Shown one piece after another: positions 1 to 7,904 of a DNA stretch of 54,215 nt. The stretch comes from Campylobacteraceae bacterium (GTDB lineage Bacteria > Campylobacterota > Campylobacteria > Campylobacterales > Sulfurospirillaceae). The translations under genes and the position numbers were made by a program. Within the stretch, counting starts at the first letter, position 1, and the number at the start of each line of letters is the position of its first letter. Under the pieces are notes generated by a model that was not told the origin of the DNA, did no database searches, and saw nothing but the letters and a program-made list of their open reading frames with translations. The stretch is taken from the NCBI GenBank assembly GCA_026988975.1, contig JALSKH010000106.1, positions 1 to 54,215 of the forward strand, given 5' to 3'.

Positions 1-72
1 ATTGGGGTGAAATTATCTCACAATTATCTATTATATTTGAAGATAGACTTAATGGATTTATAAGATAATATT

Positions 73-288
73 ATGTATAATAACACTTATAAAAGTTGCT
101 TACACAAAATTCTGGGCAGTCTCAACAAAGGAAGTATTGCTGCACAAAGTCAGTTGGGCGTGTTTTACTATAATGGAACAGGTGTGGCAATAAATAAAAA
201 AAGAGCGATTGAATTATTACGAAAGGCAGCTAGAGGTGGCAATAAAAACTCTCAAAGCAATTTAAGAAAACTTGGCTTAAGATGGTAA
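73..288 (+). CDS. Small protein with one Sel1-like repeat
   Basis: This 71-residue protein is mostly one Sel1/TPR-like repeat: residues about 22-60 carry the pattern AAQSQLGVFYYNGTGV followed by KKRAIELLRKAARGGN. Sel1 repeats are helical pairs that mediate protein contacts, and family members normally hold several copies and often a signal peptide. Here there is no clear signal peptide, and an in-frame TAA lies four codons before the ATG, so the ORF is closed upstream. No ribosome binding site is obvious. It converges on pxpC with 27 bases between the stops. It may be a genuine single-repeat protein or the remnant of a longer one. No function can be assigned. Confidence 0.55.
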   Translation: MYNNTYKSCLHKILGSLNKGSIAAQSQLGVFYYNGTGVAINKKRAIELLRKAARGGNKNSQSNLRKLGLRW

Positions 289-315
289 GATACTATAGCC
301 TAAATTGAGTCTAAT

Positions 316-1230
316 TTATCGTGAAAAGGTACTTGTATTTTGAAATAAAAGCATCTTTTTTTGTGCCTCTTTTATATCTATCGGGCTGAATTTTACCCTA
401 TCGCCTGCTTTTAGTTGAGAGAGTTTGAAGCAGTCAATAGGCAAGAGCGATCCTATCTTTGGGTAGCCTCCTATGGTTTGTCTCTCTTTTAGCAAGATGA
501 TTGGTTTGCCATCTTTTGGTATTTGGATTGCTCCAAAACTTATGCCCTCTGAGATTATACCGTCTATCTCGCACTTTATCGGCTCACCTTCGAGTCTGTA
601 GCCCATTCTGTTAAATTGTGGTGAGACACTATATGTTTGCGAAAAAAACTTTTCAATTTCGTGTGACTTAAAAAAACTATCCTGATAGCCTAAAACTACT
701 CTTATATCTAGCTCTTTTGGGTATGATGGTATGAATTTTTCTTTTAATGAAATATTATAGTTATCAGTTTTATCATTTGAAAAATTGAGTATCTCTCCTT
801 TTTTCAGGTTATGCCCTATCTCCTCTTTTAGTGTTACACTACTACTTCCAAGCTCCCGTTCTGTGTCAAAACCGCCTTTGACCCCGAGGTAAATCCTCAC
901 ACCGTTTTTAGTGTATCCAAACTCTAAGAGTTCGCCCTTGTTTATATTGTGAGTTCTCCAAATCTTCTGTTTTACTGAGTTGATGCTAAAGCTTGCATCG
1001 GCTCCAGTTACTGCTATCACACATGAACTCAGAGCTTCTAATTTAAGTCCGCCCATTGTGATCTCTACGCAGTTTGTATTTGGTTGATTTTGAAGCAAAG
1101 AGTTCAAAATCATATAGGCATACTCATCCATAACTCCAGAGTTTGTGATGCCTTTATCACATAGTCCATATCTTCCAAAGTCTTCGATTAGTGATAAAAT
1201 GCCACCCTCTATAACTCTAAAAGCACTCAA
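316..1230 (-). CDS. pxpC: 5-oxoprolinase subunit C (biotin-dependent carboxyltransferase-like)
   Basis: This 304-residue protein belongs to the allophanate hydrolase subunit 2/KipA family (PxpC). Family patterns visible are GRYGLCDKGITNSGVMDEYA near residue 20, VEITMGG near 55 and ERQTIGGYPKIG near 250. With PxpA and PxpB it forms the ATP-dependent 5-oxoprolinase that opens 5-oxo-L-proline (pyroglutamate) to L-glutamate in the cytoplasm. Its ATG overlaps the pxpB stop by four bases (ATGA), which suggests translational coupling. It is the last gene of a six-gene minus-strand operon that begins with a TRAP importer. The length is normal for the family and nothing looks broken. Confidence 0.93.
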   Translation of the reverse strand: MSAFRVIEGGILSLIEDFGRYGLCDKGITNSGVMDEYAYMILNSLLQNQPNTNCVEITMGGLKLEALSSCVIAVTGADASFSINSVKQKIWRTHNINKGELLEFGYTKNGVRIYLGVKGGFDTERELGSSSVTLKEEIGHNLKKGEILNFSNDKTDNYNISLKEKFIPSYPKELDIRVVLGYQDSFFKSHEIEKFFSQTYSVSPQFNRMGYRLEGEPIKCEIDGIISEGISFGAIQIPKDGKPIILLKERQTIGGYPKIGSLLPIDCFKLSQLKAGDRVKFSPIDIKEAQKKMLLFQNTSTFSR

Positions 1231-1907
1231 ATCACACCGCCATTTTTTATAAATTCATCTCTGCTTATAGGTTTAAATTTTACTCTATCACCAACACTCA
1301 AGTATGAAAATCCATCTAGGTTTTTATCAAACATATCAAGATATGTCCTGCCGATTATATTCCAGCCACCAGGACTTTGTATCGGGTAGATTGCACTTTG
1401 ATTGTCTGCGATTCCAAGGCTTCCTTTTGGTATCTTTGTGCGAGGAGTCTCTAGTCTTGGAGTTGCTATCTTTGCATCTACTTCGCCTAGATATGCAAAG
1501 CCGGGCAGAAATCCTATGGTATATACAGAGTAAATATTCTCTACATGTAGAGATATAACTTCATCTACGCTAAGACCTGAGAGCTTAGATATCCTAAGCA
1601 GATCAAATCCAACCTCTTCGCTATAGTATATAGGAATCTCGACTATACCGCCCTCTTCTTCTGCTTCTTGGATATCAAGTGATAAATTTTCTTTTAAAAA
1701 TTTTATGATTGATTCATAGCTGAAAAAGTTCAAATCATATCGAATAAGTATAGTTGTATATGATGGCGTCAAATCTATGATTCCACTATTTTTTAACTTT
1801 TTAAGTAGTTTGTAGTTGTATTGAACTACTTTGGAATTTTCTTTTGAAATTGAGTCTGCAAAATGTACTATCACACTCTGCGCAGAGGCTATTTTATACT
1901 CTATCAC
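1227..1907 (-). CDS. pxpB: 5-oxoprolinase subunit B (KipI family)
   Basis: This 226-residue protein is of the KipI/PxpB family. Recognisable blocks are VYTIGFLPGFAYLGEV, the run TPRLETPRTKIPKGSLGIA and IQSPGGWNIIGRT, all in the order of the E. coli protein. PxpB pairs with PxpC as the activating partner of 5-oxoprolinase. The start at 1907 overlaps the end of pxpA by 14 bases and the stop overlaps pxpC by four, so the three subunits are made from one message. The length is typical. A role as a sporulation-kinase inhibitor, the original Bacillus KipI function, is very unlikely in this context. Confidence 0.93.
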   Translation of the reverse strand: MIEYKIASAQSVIVHFADSISKENSKVVQYNYKLLKKLKNSGIIDLTPSYTTILIRYDLNFFSYESIIKFLKENLSLDIQEAEEEGGIVEIPIYYSEEVGFDLLRISKLSGLSVDEVISLHVENIYSVYTIGFLPGFAYLGEVDAKIATPRLETPRTKIPKGSLGIADNQSAIYPIQSPGGWNIIGRTYLDMFDKNLDGFSYLSVGDRVKFKPISRDEFIKNGGVI

Positions 1908-2634
1908 TCAAAAACTCCCTCATAGCTTTTACGATGCTTAGAGCATGTGCATTATCGCCATGAACGCAGATGCAATCTGCTTTTAGTTTTAAGATTTTTT
2001 GAGTGTGGGACTTTATGGCACCATTTTCAAGTAGAAATTGAAGCCTTTGTAGAACTTCATCGCTAGAGCCCAAAACTGCACCCTTCATGCTTCTTGGCAT
2101 CAATGAGCCATCATCCATATATGCTCTGTCTGCAAAGAGTTCAAAAAGCAGACTTATGCCATATTTATCTGCTATATCACTATAGTTTTCATTTTTAGGT
2201 GAACTTAAAATCATCAATTTTAGATTTTTATCATAACTTGAAACAGCACTTGCAATGGCATTAAATATCTCTTCATCTCGCATCATTCCATTGTAGAGTG
2301 CACCGTGAGGCTTTACAAACTCTACTTTTGTATCATTTGCTTTGCAAATGGCATCCAATGCTCCTATTTGATAGATCACAAATTTTTCTATCTCATCAAA
2401 TGTACATTTTAGATCTCTTCTGCCAAATCCGACCAAATCAGGATATCCTGGATGTGCCCCGATAACAACAGAGTTTTCCTTAGCTAATTTTACGGTTTTA
2501 TCCATAGTGAGAGGATCACTCGCATGAAATCCGCAAGCTATATTTGACATATCAATTAAGGGCATAATCTCTTCATCAAGCCCCATCTTCCAAGCTCCAA
2601 AGCTCTCACCCATATCGCAATTTAGTTTTATCAT
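1894..2634 (-). CDS. pxpA: 5-oxoprolinase subunit A (LamB/YcsF family)
   Basis: PxpA is the hydrolase-like subunit of 5-oxoprolinase. Landmarks are LNCDMGESFG at the N-terminus, SNIACGFHASDP, GAHPGYPDLVGFGRR, KPHGALYN, ADRAYMDDGSLMPRS and CVHGDNAHA, matching the E. coli protein block by block. The ORF track starts at 2652, inside dctM. I prefer the ATG at 2634 because it follows AAGGATAGAG at a suitable distance and gives the usual N-terminus MIKLNCDMGES (246 residues). It sits directly downstream of the TRAP large permease, which ties import of the substrate to its hydrolysis. Confidence 0.93.
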   Translation of the reverse strand: MIKLNCDMGESFGAWKMGLDEEIMPLIDMSNIACGFHASDPLTMDKTVKLAKENSVVIGAHPGYPDLVGFGRRDLKCTFDEIEKFVIYQIGALDAICKANDTKVEFVKPHGALYNGMMRDEEIFNAIASAVSSYDKNLKLMILSSPKNENYSDIADKYGISLLFELFADRAYMDDGSLMPRSMKGAVLGSSDEVLQRLQFLLENGAIKSHTQKILKLKADCICVHGDNAHALSIVKAMREFLSDRV

Positions 2635-2644
2635 CTCTCTATCC

Positions 2645-3982
2645 TTATCCATGTACCATCTTTGATGGCAGATAAAATGTTATCTCAGGAAATAGTGTCA
2701 AAACGACAACTATGAGTATCATTATAACAAAAAATGGAAAAGTTGCCTTTAAAATGTAGTCGATCTTTTCACCCGAAATGCTCTGTATAACAAAAAGTGA
2801 AAATCCAACAGGCGGTGTTATCTGAGAAAGCTCCACCATAAGCACTAAAAATATACCAAACCAGAGAGGATCATAGCCAGCCGCAGTGATTATGGGAAGC
2901 ACTATAGGCAGCGTCATAACAACCATAGATATACCATCAAGCATCATGCCCAAAATCATATACATAATTCCCACAACAAATATAAGCATATATGGCGAAA
3001 GTCCGAGTGATGCTATGTATTCGCTAAGGGCTCTTGCGATGCCTAAAAATCCCACAACTTGAGATAAAAATCCAGCTCCAGCGATGATGAAGCTGATCAT
3101 AACAGTTGTTTTTATGGCATTTAATATTGCAGTCTTGAAGACCTCAAAATCTAAACTTTTAAAGTAAAAACCCAAGATAATAGAGCCTAAAACTCCCAAA
3201 GCCGCAGCTTCAGTTGGAGTTGCAAAACCTGCATAGATACTGCCCAAAACTAAAGTTATAAGCAAAAAGATTGGCAATAAATCCTTTAAAGAGTGCAATC
3301 TCATACTCCAAGTTATCTTCTCTTCTTGCACTGGCACTGCATTTTTATCTATGCTTGCAGCGATGATTATATATAGAGCATATGAGCTAGCTAGTAAAAT
3401 TCCGGGAAGTATGCCAGCGATAAAAAGCTTGCCAATAGATACATTTGACAAAACTCCATAGATGATCATGATCAAACTAGGTGGTATCAAAAAGCCCAAA
3501 GTTCCACTTCCTGCGAGTGAACCTATCGAGAGAGATTTGCTATATCCTCTCTTCTTGAGTTCTGCTAGTGTGATTTTGCCAACAGTCGCAGTTGTCGCAG
3601 CAGATGAGCCTGATACGGCTGCAAAAAGTGAACAGGCTGCCACATTTATATGCAAAAGTCTTCCTGGAACTTTTGTCAGCCATGGAATTAAGCCGTTGAA
3701 AAGTCTTGTCGAGATGGAAGATTTATATAGGAGTTCACCCATGAGTATAAACATGGGAAGTGCGGCAAGTGACCAAGAGTTGAGTGAGTCATAAAGGGAT
3801 GATGAGAGTAGATCTCCTATCTTGTCCCAAATATTTATAGCTGGCGGCAGGTTTACCTTAAAAATTAGCATTCCAAAGATGCCCGTAAGCATCAAAGAGA
3901 CTCCAATCCAGATGGATGAGAGTAAAAAAGCAAACATAACAATCAACAATACGATAGTCAAAGTCAATGGGTCAGCTATCAT
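2645..3982 (-). CDS. dctM: TRAP transporter large permease (DctM type)
   Basis: This 445-residue integral membrane protein has about a dozen hydrophobic segments and the DctM family signatures GSSAATTATVGKITLAELKKRG and GTLGFLIPPSLIMIIYGVLS. It is the channel-forming subunit of a tripartite ATP-independent periplasmic transporter, which takes up organic acids with sodium or proton co-transport. Its start overlaps dctQ by 11 bases and its end lies just before pxpA. Because 5-oxoprolinase genes follow in the same operon, pyroglutamate is the best guess for the cargo. That substrate call is an inference from context. Confidence 0.95.
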   Translation of the reverse strand: MIADPLTLTIVLLIVMFAFLLSSIWIGVSLMLTGIFGMLIFKVNLPPAINIWDKIGDLLSSSLYDSLNSWSLAALPMFILMGELLYKSSISTRLFNGLIPWLTKVPGRLLHINVAACSLFAAVSGSSAATTATVGKITLAELKKRGYSKSLSIGSLAGSGTLGFLIPPSLIMIIYGVLSNVSIGKLFIAGILPGILLASSYALYIIIAASIDKNAVPVQEEKITWSMRLHSLKDLLPIFLLITLVLGSIYAGFATPTEAAALGVLGSIILGFYFKSLDFEVFKTAILNAIKTTVMISFIIAGAGFLSQVVGFLGIARALSEYIASLGLSPYMLIFVVGIMYMILGMMLDGISMVVMTLPIVLPIITAAGYDPLWFGIFLVLMVELSQITPPVGFSLFVIQSISGEKIDYILKATFPFFVIMILIVVVLTLFPEITFYLPSKMVHG

Positions 3983-4457
3983 TTGAGAACCTCCTTGCTA
4001 TAAAAGCTAAGATAGAGATAACAAAGATAAATGAACCTATTATCATAGGAATTTGTGTCAGATATATCGGTGTTTCGCTTACTCCCTCGGAGAGTATGTC
4101 AAAACTATAAGCATCCAAACACATCAAAATTACCCTGTAAAATATAAATGATATAACGGCAAAAGTTATTGTGCCGGCAAAGATATCAAAATAGTTCTGT
4201 TTTGTTTTTGACAATCTTGCTGTTAGGATGTTGATCCTTATGTGTGCTTTTTGGCTAAAAGTATAACCAAGTCCTAAAAATACAGACGCGAGATAGAAGT
4301 AGCCACTGTATTCGTCGGCTATCATGGTGGATTTATCAAAGAGAGTTCTTGAAAATATCTCCGTGAGTATCAAAAGCACCAAAGCGACGATAAAAAGTGC
4401 AGATAAAATGGCTCCCAATCCTGAGAGCCATTTTTCAAATTTTATAAAAAATTTCAT
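3972..4457 (-). CDS. dctQ: TRAP transporter small permease (DctQ type)
   Basis: This 161-residue protein has four predicted membrane helices, near residues 13-35, 48-66, 90-112 and 131-153. That is the usual size and shape of the DctQ subunit, which associates with DctM in the inner membrane. The pair DEYSGYFYLASVFLGLGYTF and the following HIRI resemble the family core. It lies eight bases after dctP and overlaps dctM by 11. Sequence conservation in DctQ is weak, so the call rests on size, topology and position between the two better-conserved TRAP subunits. Confidence 0.9.
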   Translation of the reverse strand: MKFFIKFEKWLSGLGAILSALFIVALVLLILTEIFSRTLFDKSTMIADEYSGYFYLASVFLGLGYTFSQKAHIRINILTARLSKTKQNYFDIFAGTITFAVISFIFYRVILMCLDAYSFDILSEGVSETPIYLTQIPMIIGSFIFVISILAFIARRFSNDS

Positions 4458-4465
4458 AATAGTGC

Positions 4466-5422
4466 TTATTTTCTATACTCTTTGAAGATTTTTTTAATAT
4501 CACTGCTTGCATCTTGTAGATAAGATTTTAACATTTTTGCACCAACTTCTGCCAACTGTTTTTTAAGTGTAGGAGTCGGTTCGCTTACTTTCATGCCATG
4601 CTTTGCTAAAATCGCTAAATCCTCTTTATCTATGCTTTTACTGATAGCCCATTGAGCTTTTTCCATCTCTTTGGCAGCTTTAAGCATTGCTTTTTGTTGC
4701 ATCTTGTCTAAGCTGTTCCAATAGTCAAGATTGATTGTGACTGCTTGAAGTGGATATGCATAGCCTATCTTTGTAAAGTTAGTTAAAACCTCCCAAAGTT
4801 TACCATTTTTTCCACTCTCTGAAGATGTAACAACAGCATTTACTAAACCTGTACTAAGTGCTGAATAAACCTCGCCCCATGGAAGTGCGACAGCACTACC
4901 ACCAGCTAGTTTTACAAAATTTGCAGAGTTTTTATCGTAAGTTCTGGCTTTTACTCCCTTAAAATCAGCAGTTGAGTTTAAAGCTTTTTTTGTATATATT
5001 CCACTTGGCGGCCAAGTTACAGCATATAGAAGTTTTTGGTTCCACTTTTTAAATGTTTTATTGTAAGCTGGTTTTGAGATTTGGTACAATCTATAAGCAT
5101 CATCATAGCTAGAAGCTACAAAAGGAAGCGCAGAGATACCAAAAACCTTACCACCACCTGCAGTGAAAGGTATAAACATATCTGTCATAGGTACAACACC
5201 GTCTTTGACAGCTTTTAGGGCATTTCCCTTAACAAGCGAACTTCCTGCATGTACTTTTATATTTACGCTGCCGTTTGTGTACTTTTTAACTAAAGCTGCA
5301 TATTTAACAGCACCTTTTGTATGGAAGTTTAAAGCAGGATATTTTGCATTTAAGTCCATATTTACAGTTCCCGCAAACATCAATGATGCAGCACTTAGTG
5401 CGACTAAAGTCTTTCTTAACAT
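4466..5422 (-). CDS. dctP: TRAP transporter solute-binding protein (DctP type)
   Basis: This 318-residue periplasmic binding protein has a Sec signal peptide (LVALSAASLMFAG) and the DctP-family core. GVKARTYD around residue 160 supplies the arginine that normally holds a substrate carboxylate, followed by ALPWGEVYSALSTGLVNAV. It delivers the substrate to DctQM. The ATG at 5422 follows AAGGAG at good spacing. It heads the dctPQM-pxpABC operon. TRAP binding proteins for pyroglutamate are known from Bordetella pertussis (DctP6/DctP7), which fits the downstream 5-oxoprolinase, but the ligand here has not been shown. Confidence 0.94.
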   Translation of the reverse strand: MLRKTLVALSAASLMFAGTVNMDLNAKYPALNFHTKGAVKYAALVKKYTNGSVNIKVHAGSSLVKGNALKAVKDGVVPMTDMFIPFTAGGGKVFGISALPFVASSYDDAYRLYQISKPAYNKTFKKWNQKLLYAVTWPPSGIYTKKALNSTADFKGVKARTYDKNSANFVKLAGGSAVALPWGEVYSALSTGLVNAVVTSSESGKNGKLWEVLTNFTKIGYAYPLQAVTINLDYWNSLDKMQQKAMLKAAKEMEKAQWAISKSIDKEDLAILAKHGMKVSEPTPTLKKQLAEVGAKMLKSYLQDASSDIKKIFKEYRK

Positions 5423-5445
5423 ATCTTCTCCTTTGAATTTTTGTT

Positions 5446-5451
5446 ACTATA
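5446..5451 (-). promoter_or_regulatory. Candidate -10 box of the dctPQM-pxpABC operon
   Basis: On the minus strand the short gap upstream of dctP reads GACTATAGTAAC, with TATAGT as the candidate -10. It lies about 24 bases before the start codon and is followed by the AAGGAG ribosome binding site. No clear -35 is visible, which is normal for sigma-70 promoters in Campylobacterota. The call is tentative. Confidence 0.4.
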
Positions 5452-5483
5452 GTCTATCATTTTGTAGCTTAGAAAACTAGAAA

Positions 5484-6008
5484 TTAAGCATATAATTCGA
5501 GTTTAGAATCTTTATCAAAGAGTCTATCGAAGAGTTTTTTTGTATTTTCTATAAGTTTTTTATCTTTGTTGAAAATAGAAAATATATCATCAAAAGTATC
5601 TATGGTTTTGTTTTTCAAAAGTATCCTAGCATCTTTTGAATTCAACTTTGGAAATTTGCTTTTTATGTCATGAGCACTGTTTGTTAAGAGATGGTTGGCA
5701 TCAAGCGCTTTATCACTTTTTTTGATATTTTCTAGAAATTTTTGATAGATTGGCTTGATTAACTTCATGGCTCTTTCTATCTCTTTTTTATCGTTCTTAT
5801 CGATACCATTGCCACTATATGAAAAGCTATATCCGAGCTCCTCTTTTAGACTAAAAGAGTCCTTCTGCCAATTTTCTCCTTTTTGTTCACTAAAATCAAG
5901 CTCCTTATTGTCTTTTAGCGATAGAGATATTTTATCTCCAGAACTTGTTTGAATATCAAAAGAAAAACTATTGTTACTTACATTTATAGAATTAAACTCT
6001 CTTATCAT
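5484..6008 (-). CDS. Conserved-looking hypothetical protein, possibly DUF5610-like
   Basis: This 174-residue soluble protein has no signal peptide or membrane segment. The N-terminal half is beta-rich, with SFDIQTSSGDKISLSLK near residue 20. The middle carries YSFSYSGNGIDKNDKKEIER, and the rest is helical and lysine-rich. The pattern of a glycine-rich turn, then an acidic helix ending in IKPIYQKFLENI, loosely recalls the DUF5610 group, but I cannot confirm that. It stands alone between dctP and the divergent lipoprotein gene. No function is assigned. Confidence 0.7.
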   Translation of the reverse strand: MIREFNSINVSNNSFSFDIQTSSGDKISLSLKDNKELDFSEQKGENWQKDSFSLKEELGYSFSYSGNGIDKNDKKEIERAMKLIKPIYQKFLENIKKSDKALDANHLLTNSAHDIKSKFPKLNSKDARILLKNKTIDTFDDIFSIFNKDKKLIENTKKLFDRLFDKDSKLELYA

Positions 6009-6110
6009 GACAAACTCCTTTTAGGTGAAATCGACCAAAAAAGAGTTAAGTTTAGATACATTTTTTCACTAAAAAGCATCTATATGTTCAAATTTTTATT
6101 TGAATTTTAC

Positions 6111-6116
6111 TATAAT
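6111..6116 (+). promoter_or_regulatory. Perfect -10 box TATAAT placed for a leaderless mRNA
   Basis: A perfect TATAAT ends six bases before the ATG of the lipoprotein gene at 6122. Transcription would be expected to start at or next to the A of the ATG, so the message would have no 5' leader. There is no Shine-Dalgarno sequence in the intervening bases. A small AT-rich hairpin (TTCAAAT with ATTTGAA) lies just upstream. Confidence 0.5.
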
Positions 6117-6121
6117 TTTAT

Positions 6122-6550
6122 ATGAGATTTTTTATTTTTTTATTTTTATTGCTTTTGTTAAATGGATGTGGGGATAACTCTATATCTAAGTTATATGACA
6201 CAACTTATAGAGATAAGCATATACCTTGTCTAAAACTTTCTATCTTTCCAAAAAATGTTAAGATGGAAAAAACTTTAAGCAATCTATACCCATTTAAAAG
6301 TAAATGTGAGTATCTTCTGCTTGTGTCATATAAAGCAAATATAGTTTGCAACAGTAATCAAAATGCACCAAGAAAAACTCTCTCGAATTTTCCGAATAGT
6401 TACTTGAGGATGGAGGTAAACAAAAATATGAATGATTTGATTTTTAGCTACTATATAGACTTAAACGATAAAGTCACAAAGGATGATTTGAAAAATGGCT
6501 TTAAAAGCATAAGAAAAAATCTAAAAATATCACAAAGAGGTGAAAATTGA
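6122..6550 (+). CDS. Small lipoprotein of unknown function
   Basis: This 142-residue protein starts with a lipoprotein signal peptide, MRFFIFLFLLLLLNGC, with the lipobox cysteine at position 16. It should be exported and lipid-anchored. The mature part is polar, with four further cysteines at most and no domain I recognise. The start codon has no ribosome binding site and lies six bases after a perfect -10 box. Its stop overlaps the TTG start of the small cysteine protein at 6547 by four bases, so the two are probably co-expressed. Confidence 0.75.
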   Translation: MRFFIFLFLLLLLNGCGDNSISKLYDTTYRDKHIPCLKLSIFPKNVKMEKTLSNLYPFKSKCEYLLLVSYKANIVCNSNQNAPRKTLSNFPNSYLRMEVNKNMNDLIFSYYIDLNDKVTKDDLKNGFKSIRKNLKISQRGEN

Positions 6551-6711
6551 AGAAAATAGTCTGTCAAAAGTGTAAATACTACTTCGTAACTTGGGAGCGA
6601 TCAAGACCACATGGGTGTAGGGCTTATGGCTTTAAGTCTGCCCAGATTCCCTCTGTGGTCGTTAAGCGAAATAGCGGTGCTGAGTGTAAAATTTACCAAC
6701 CAAAACTATAA
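6547..6711 (+). CDS. 54-residue four-cysteine protein, probable zinc-binding
   Basis: This short ORF is absent from the supplied track. It starts with TTG at 6547, overlapping the lipoprotein stop, and ends with TAA at 6709-6711. The product begins MKKIVCQKCKYYFVTWE and continues PHGCRAYGFKSAQIPS. Cysteines lie at 6, 9, 24 and 47, which suits a small zinc site. I recall short proteins of this kind (CxxC, then TWE..PHGC.A.GFKS..PS) as widespread in proteobacteria, where databases sometimes label them uracil-DNA glycosylase. That label looks wrong for a 54-residue protein. It converges on ackA, with six bases between the stops. Confidence 0.75.
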   Translation: MKKIVCQKCKYYFVTWERSRPHGCRAYGFKSAQIPSVVVKRNSGAECKIYQPKL

Positions 6712-6717
6712 GTTCAA

Positions 6718-7902
6718 TTATAAAATAAGAGATTTGACTTGTAAAGCTATTTCTAGCTCTTCGTTGGTTGGAATCACTAAAACTTTTACTTTACTGTTGG
6801 GTTTGCTTATATCTATGATCTCTTTTGCTCTTTGATTGTTTTTGTCAAGATCTAGTGAAATTCCTAGATTTTCCAAATTTGAACAACTGTTTCTTCTCAC
6901 CTCTATATCATTTTCACCAATGCCGCCTGTGAAAATCAGACAATCAACTCTGCCCAAAACTGCGCTATATGAGCCTATATACTTTTTGATTCTATAGCTA
7001 AACATTTCAAGAGCTAGTTTTGCTTTTTCATCTCCATTTTGTGCCATCTCTCCAACTTCTCTCATGTCGTTGTTACCACAGATGCCTTTTAAGCCACTCT
7101 TTTTATTTAGCATATTGTCAAGTTCATCTTCGTTTAAATTTTCCACTCTTGAGAGATAAAAGATGATGGCTGGATCTATATCTCCGCATCTAGTACCCAT
7201 TATGAGTCCTTCAAGTGGTGTGAGACCCATGGAGGTATCTATGCTTTTTCCATTTTTGACCGCACTCATACTTGCTCCATTTCCCAAATGGAGTGTGATA
7301 GCATTTAAATTTTCCATTTTGATGCCTAGCTTTTTCGCTGCCTCTTTTGCCACAAAGTGGTGAGAAGTCCCGTGAAATCCGTATCTTCTCACACCATCCT
7401 TTTCATAAGTTTCATATGGAAGTGCGTACATGTAGGCATATTTTGGTATGCTTGAGTGAAAGGCAGTATCAAAAACAGCTACTTGAGGAACATTTGGGCA
7501 GTGCTCTATGCTACTTTTTATACCTTCTAAGTTTGCAGGATTATGCAATGGTGCTAATGGAATCAGCTTCTCTATCTGCTTAATCACTTTGTCATTTATG
7601 ATCGTTGGTTCGCAAAACTCCTCACCTCCGTGAACAACTCTGTGTCCAATGCCATCAAGTTCGCATAAATCTTTTATGATTTTTGACTCTATCAGAAGCG
7701 AATTCATGATCTCTAGCCCAATTTTATGATTGGCTATCGGTATCTTCTTCTCTAATTCTCCACTTTCAAATTTTATCCTAGCATGAGATATTTTTTCACC
7801 TATCTGTTCTATAATGCCACTTACTAAAGATTCATTTGTCTTAGCATCAAAAAGTTGAAATTTTATAGAAGAGCTTCCACTGTTTAGAACCAATATCTTC
7901 AT
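6718..7902 (-). CDS. ackA: Acetate kinase
   Basis: This 394-residue cytoplasmic enzyme converts acetyl phosphate plus ADP to acetate plus ATP, reversibly. All family motifs are present: LNSGSSSIKFQLF at the N-terminus, GHRVVHGGE, FDTAFHSS, YGFHGTSHH, HLGNGAS, the block GLTPLEGLIMGTRCGDIDP and FTGGIGEN. It lies two bases after pta, so the pair forms an operon for acetate activation or overflow. The length is standard. Confidence 0.97.
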   Translation of the reverse strand: MKILVLNSGSSSIKFQLFDAKTNESLVSGIIEQIGEKISHARIKFESGELEKKIPIANHKIGLEIMNSLLIESKIIKDLCELDGIGHRVVHGGEEFCEPTIINDKVIKQIEKLIPLAPLHNPANLEGIKSSIEHCPNVPQVAVFDTAFHSSIPKYAYMYALPYETYEKDGVRRYGFHGTSHHFVAKEAAKKLGIKMENLNAITLHLGNGASMSAVKNGKSIDTSMGLTPLEGLIMGTRCGDIDPAIIFYLSRVENLNEDELDNMLNKKSGLKGICGNNDMREVGEMAQNGDEKAKLALEMFSYRIKKYIGSYSAVLGRVDCLIFTGGIGENDIEVRRNSCSNLENLGISLDLDKNNQRAKEIIDISKPNSKVKVLVIPTNEELEIALQVKSLIL

Positions 7903-7904
7903 AT

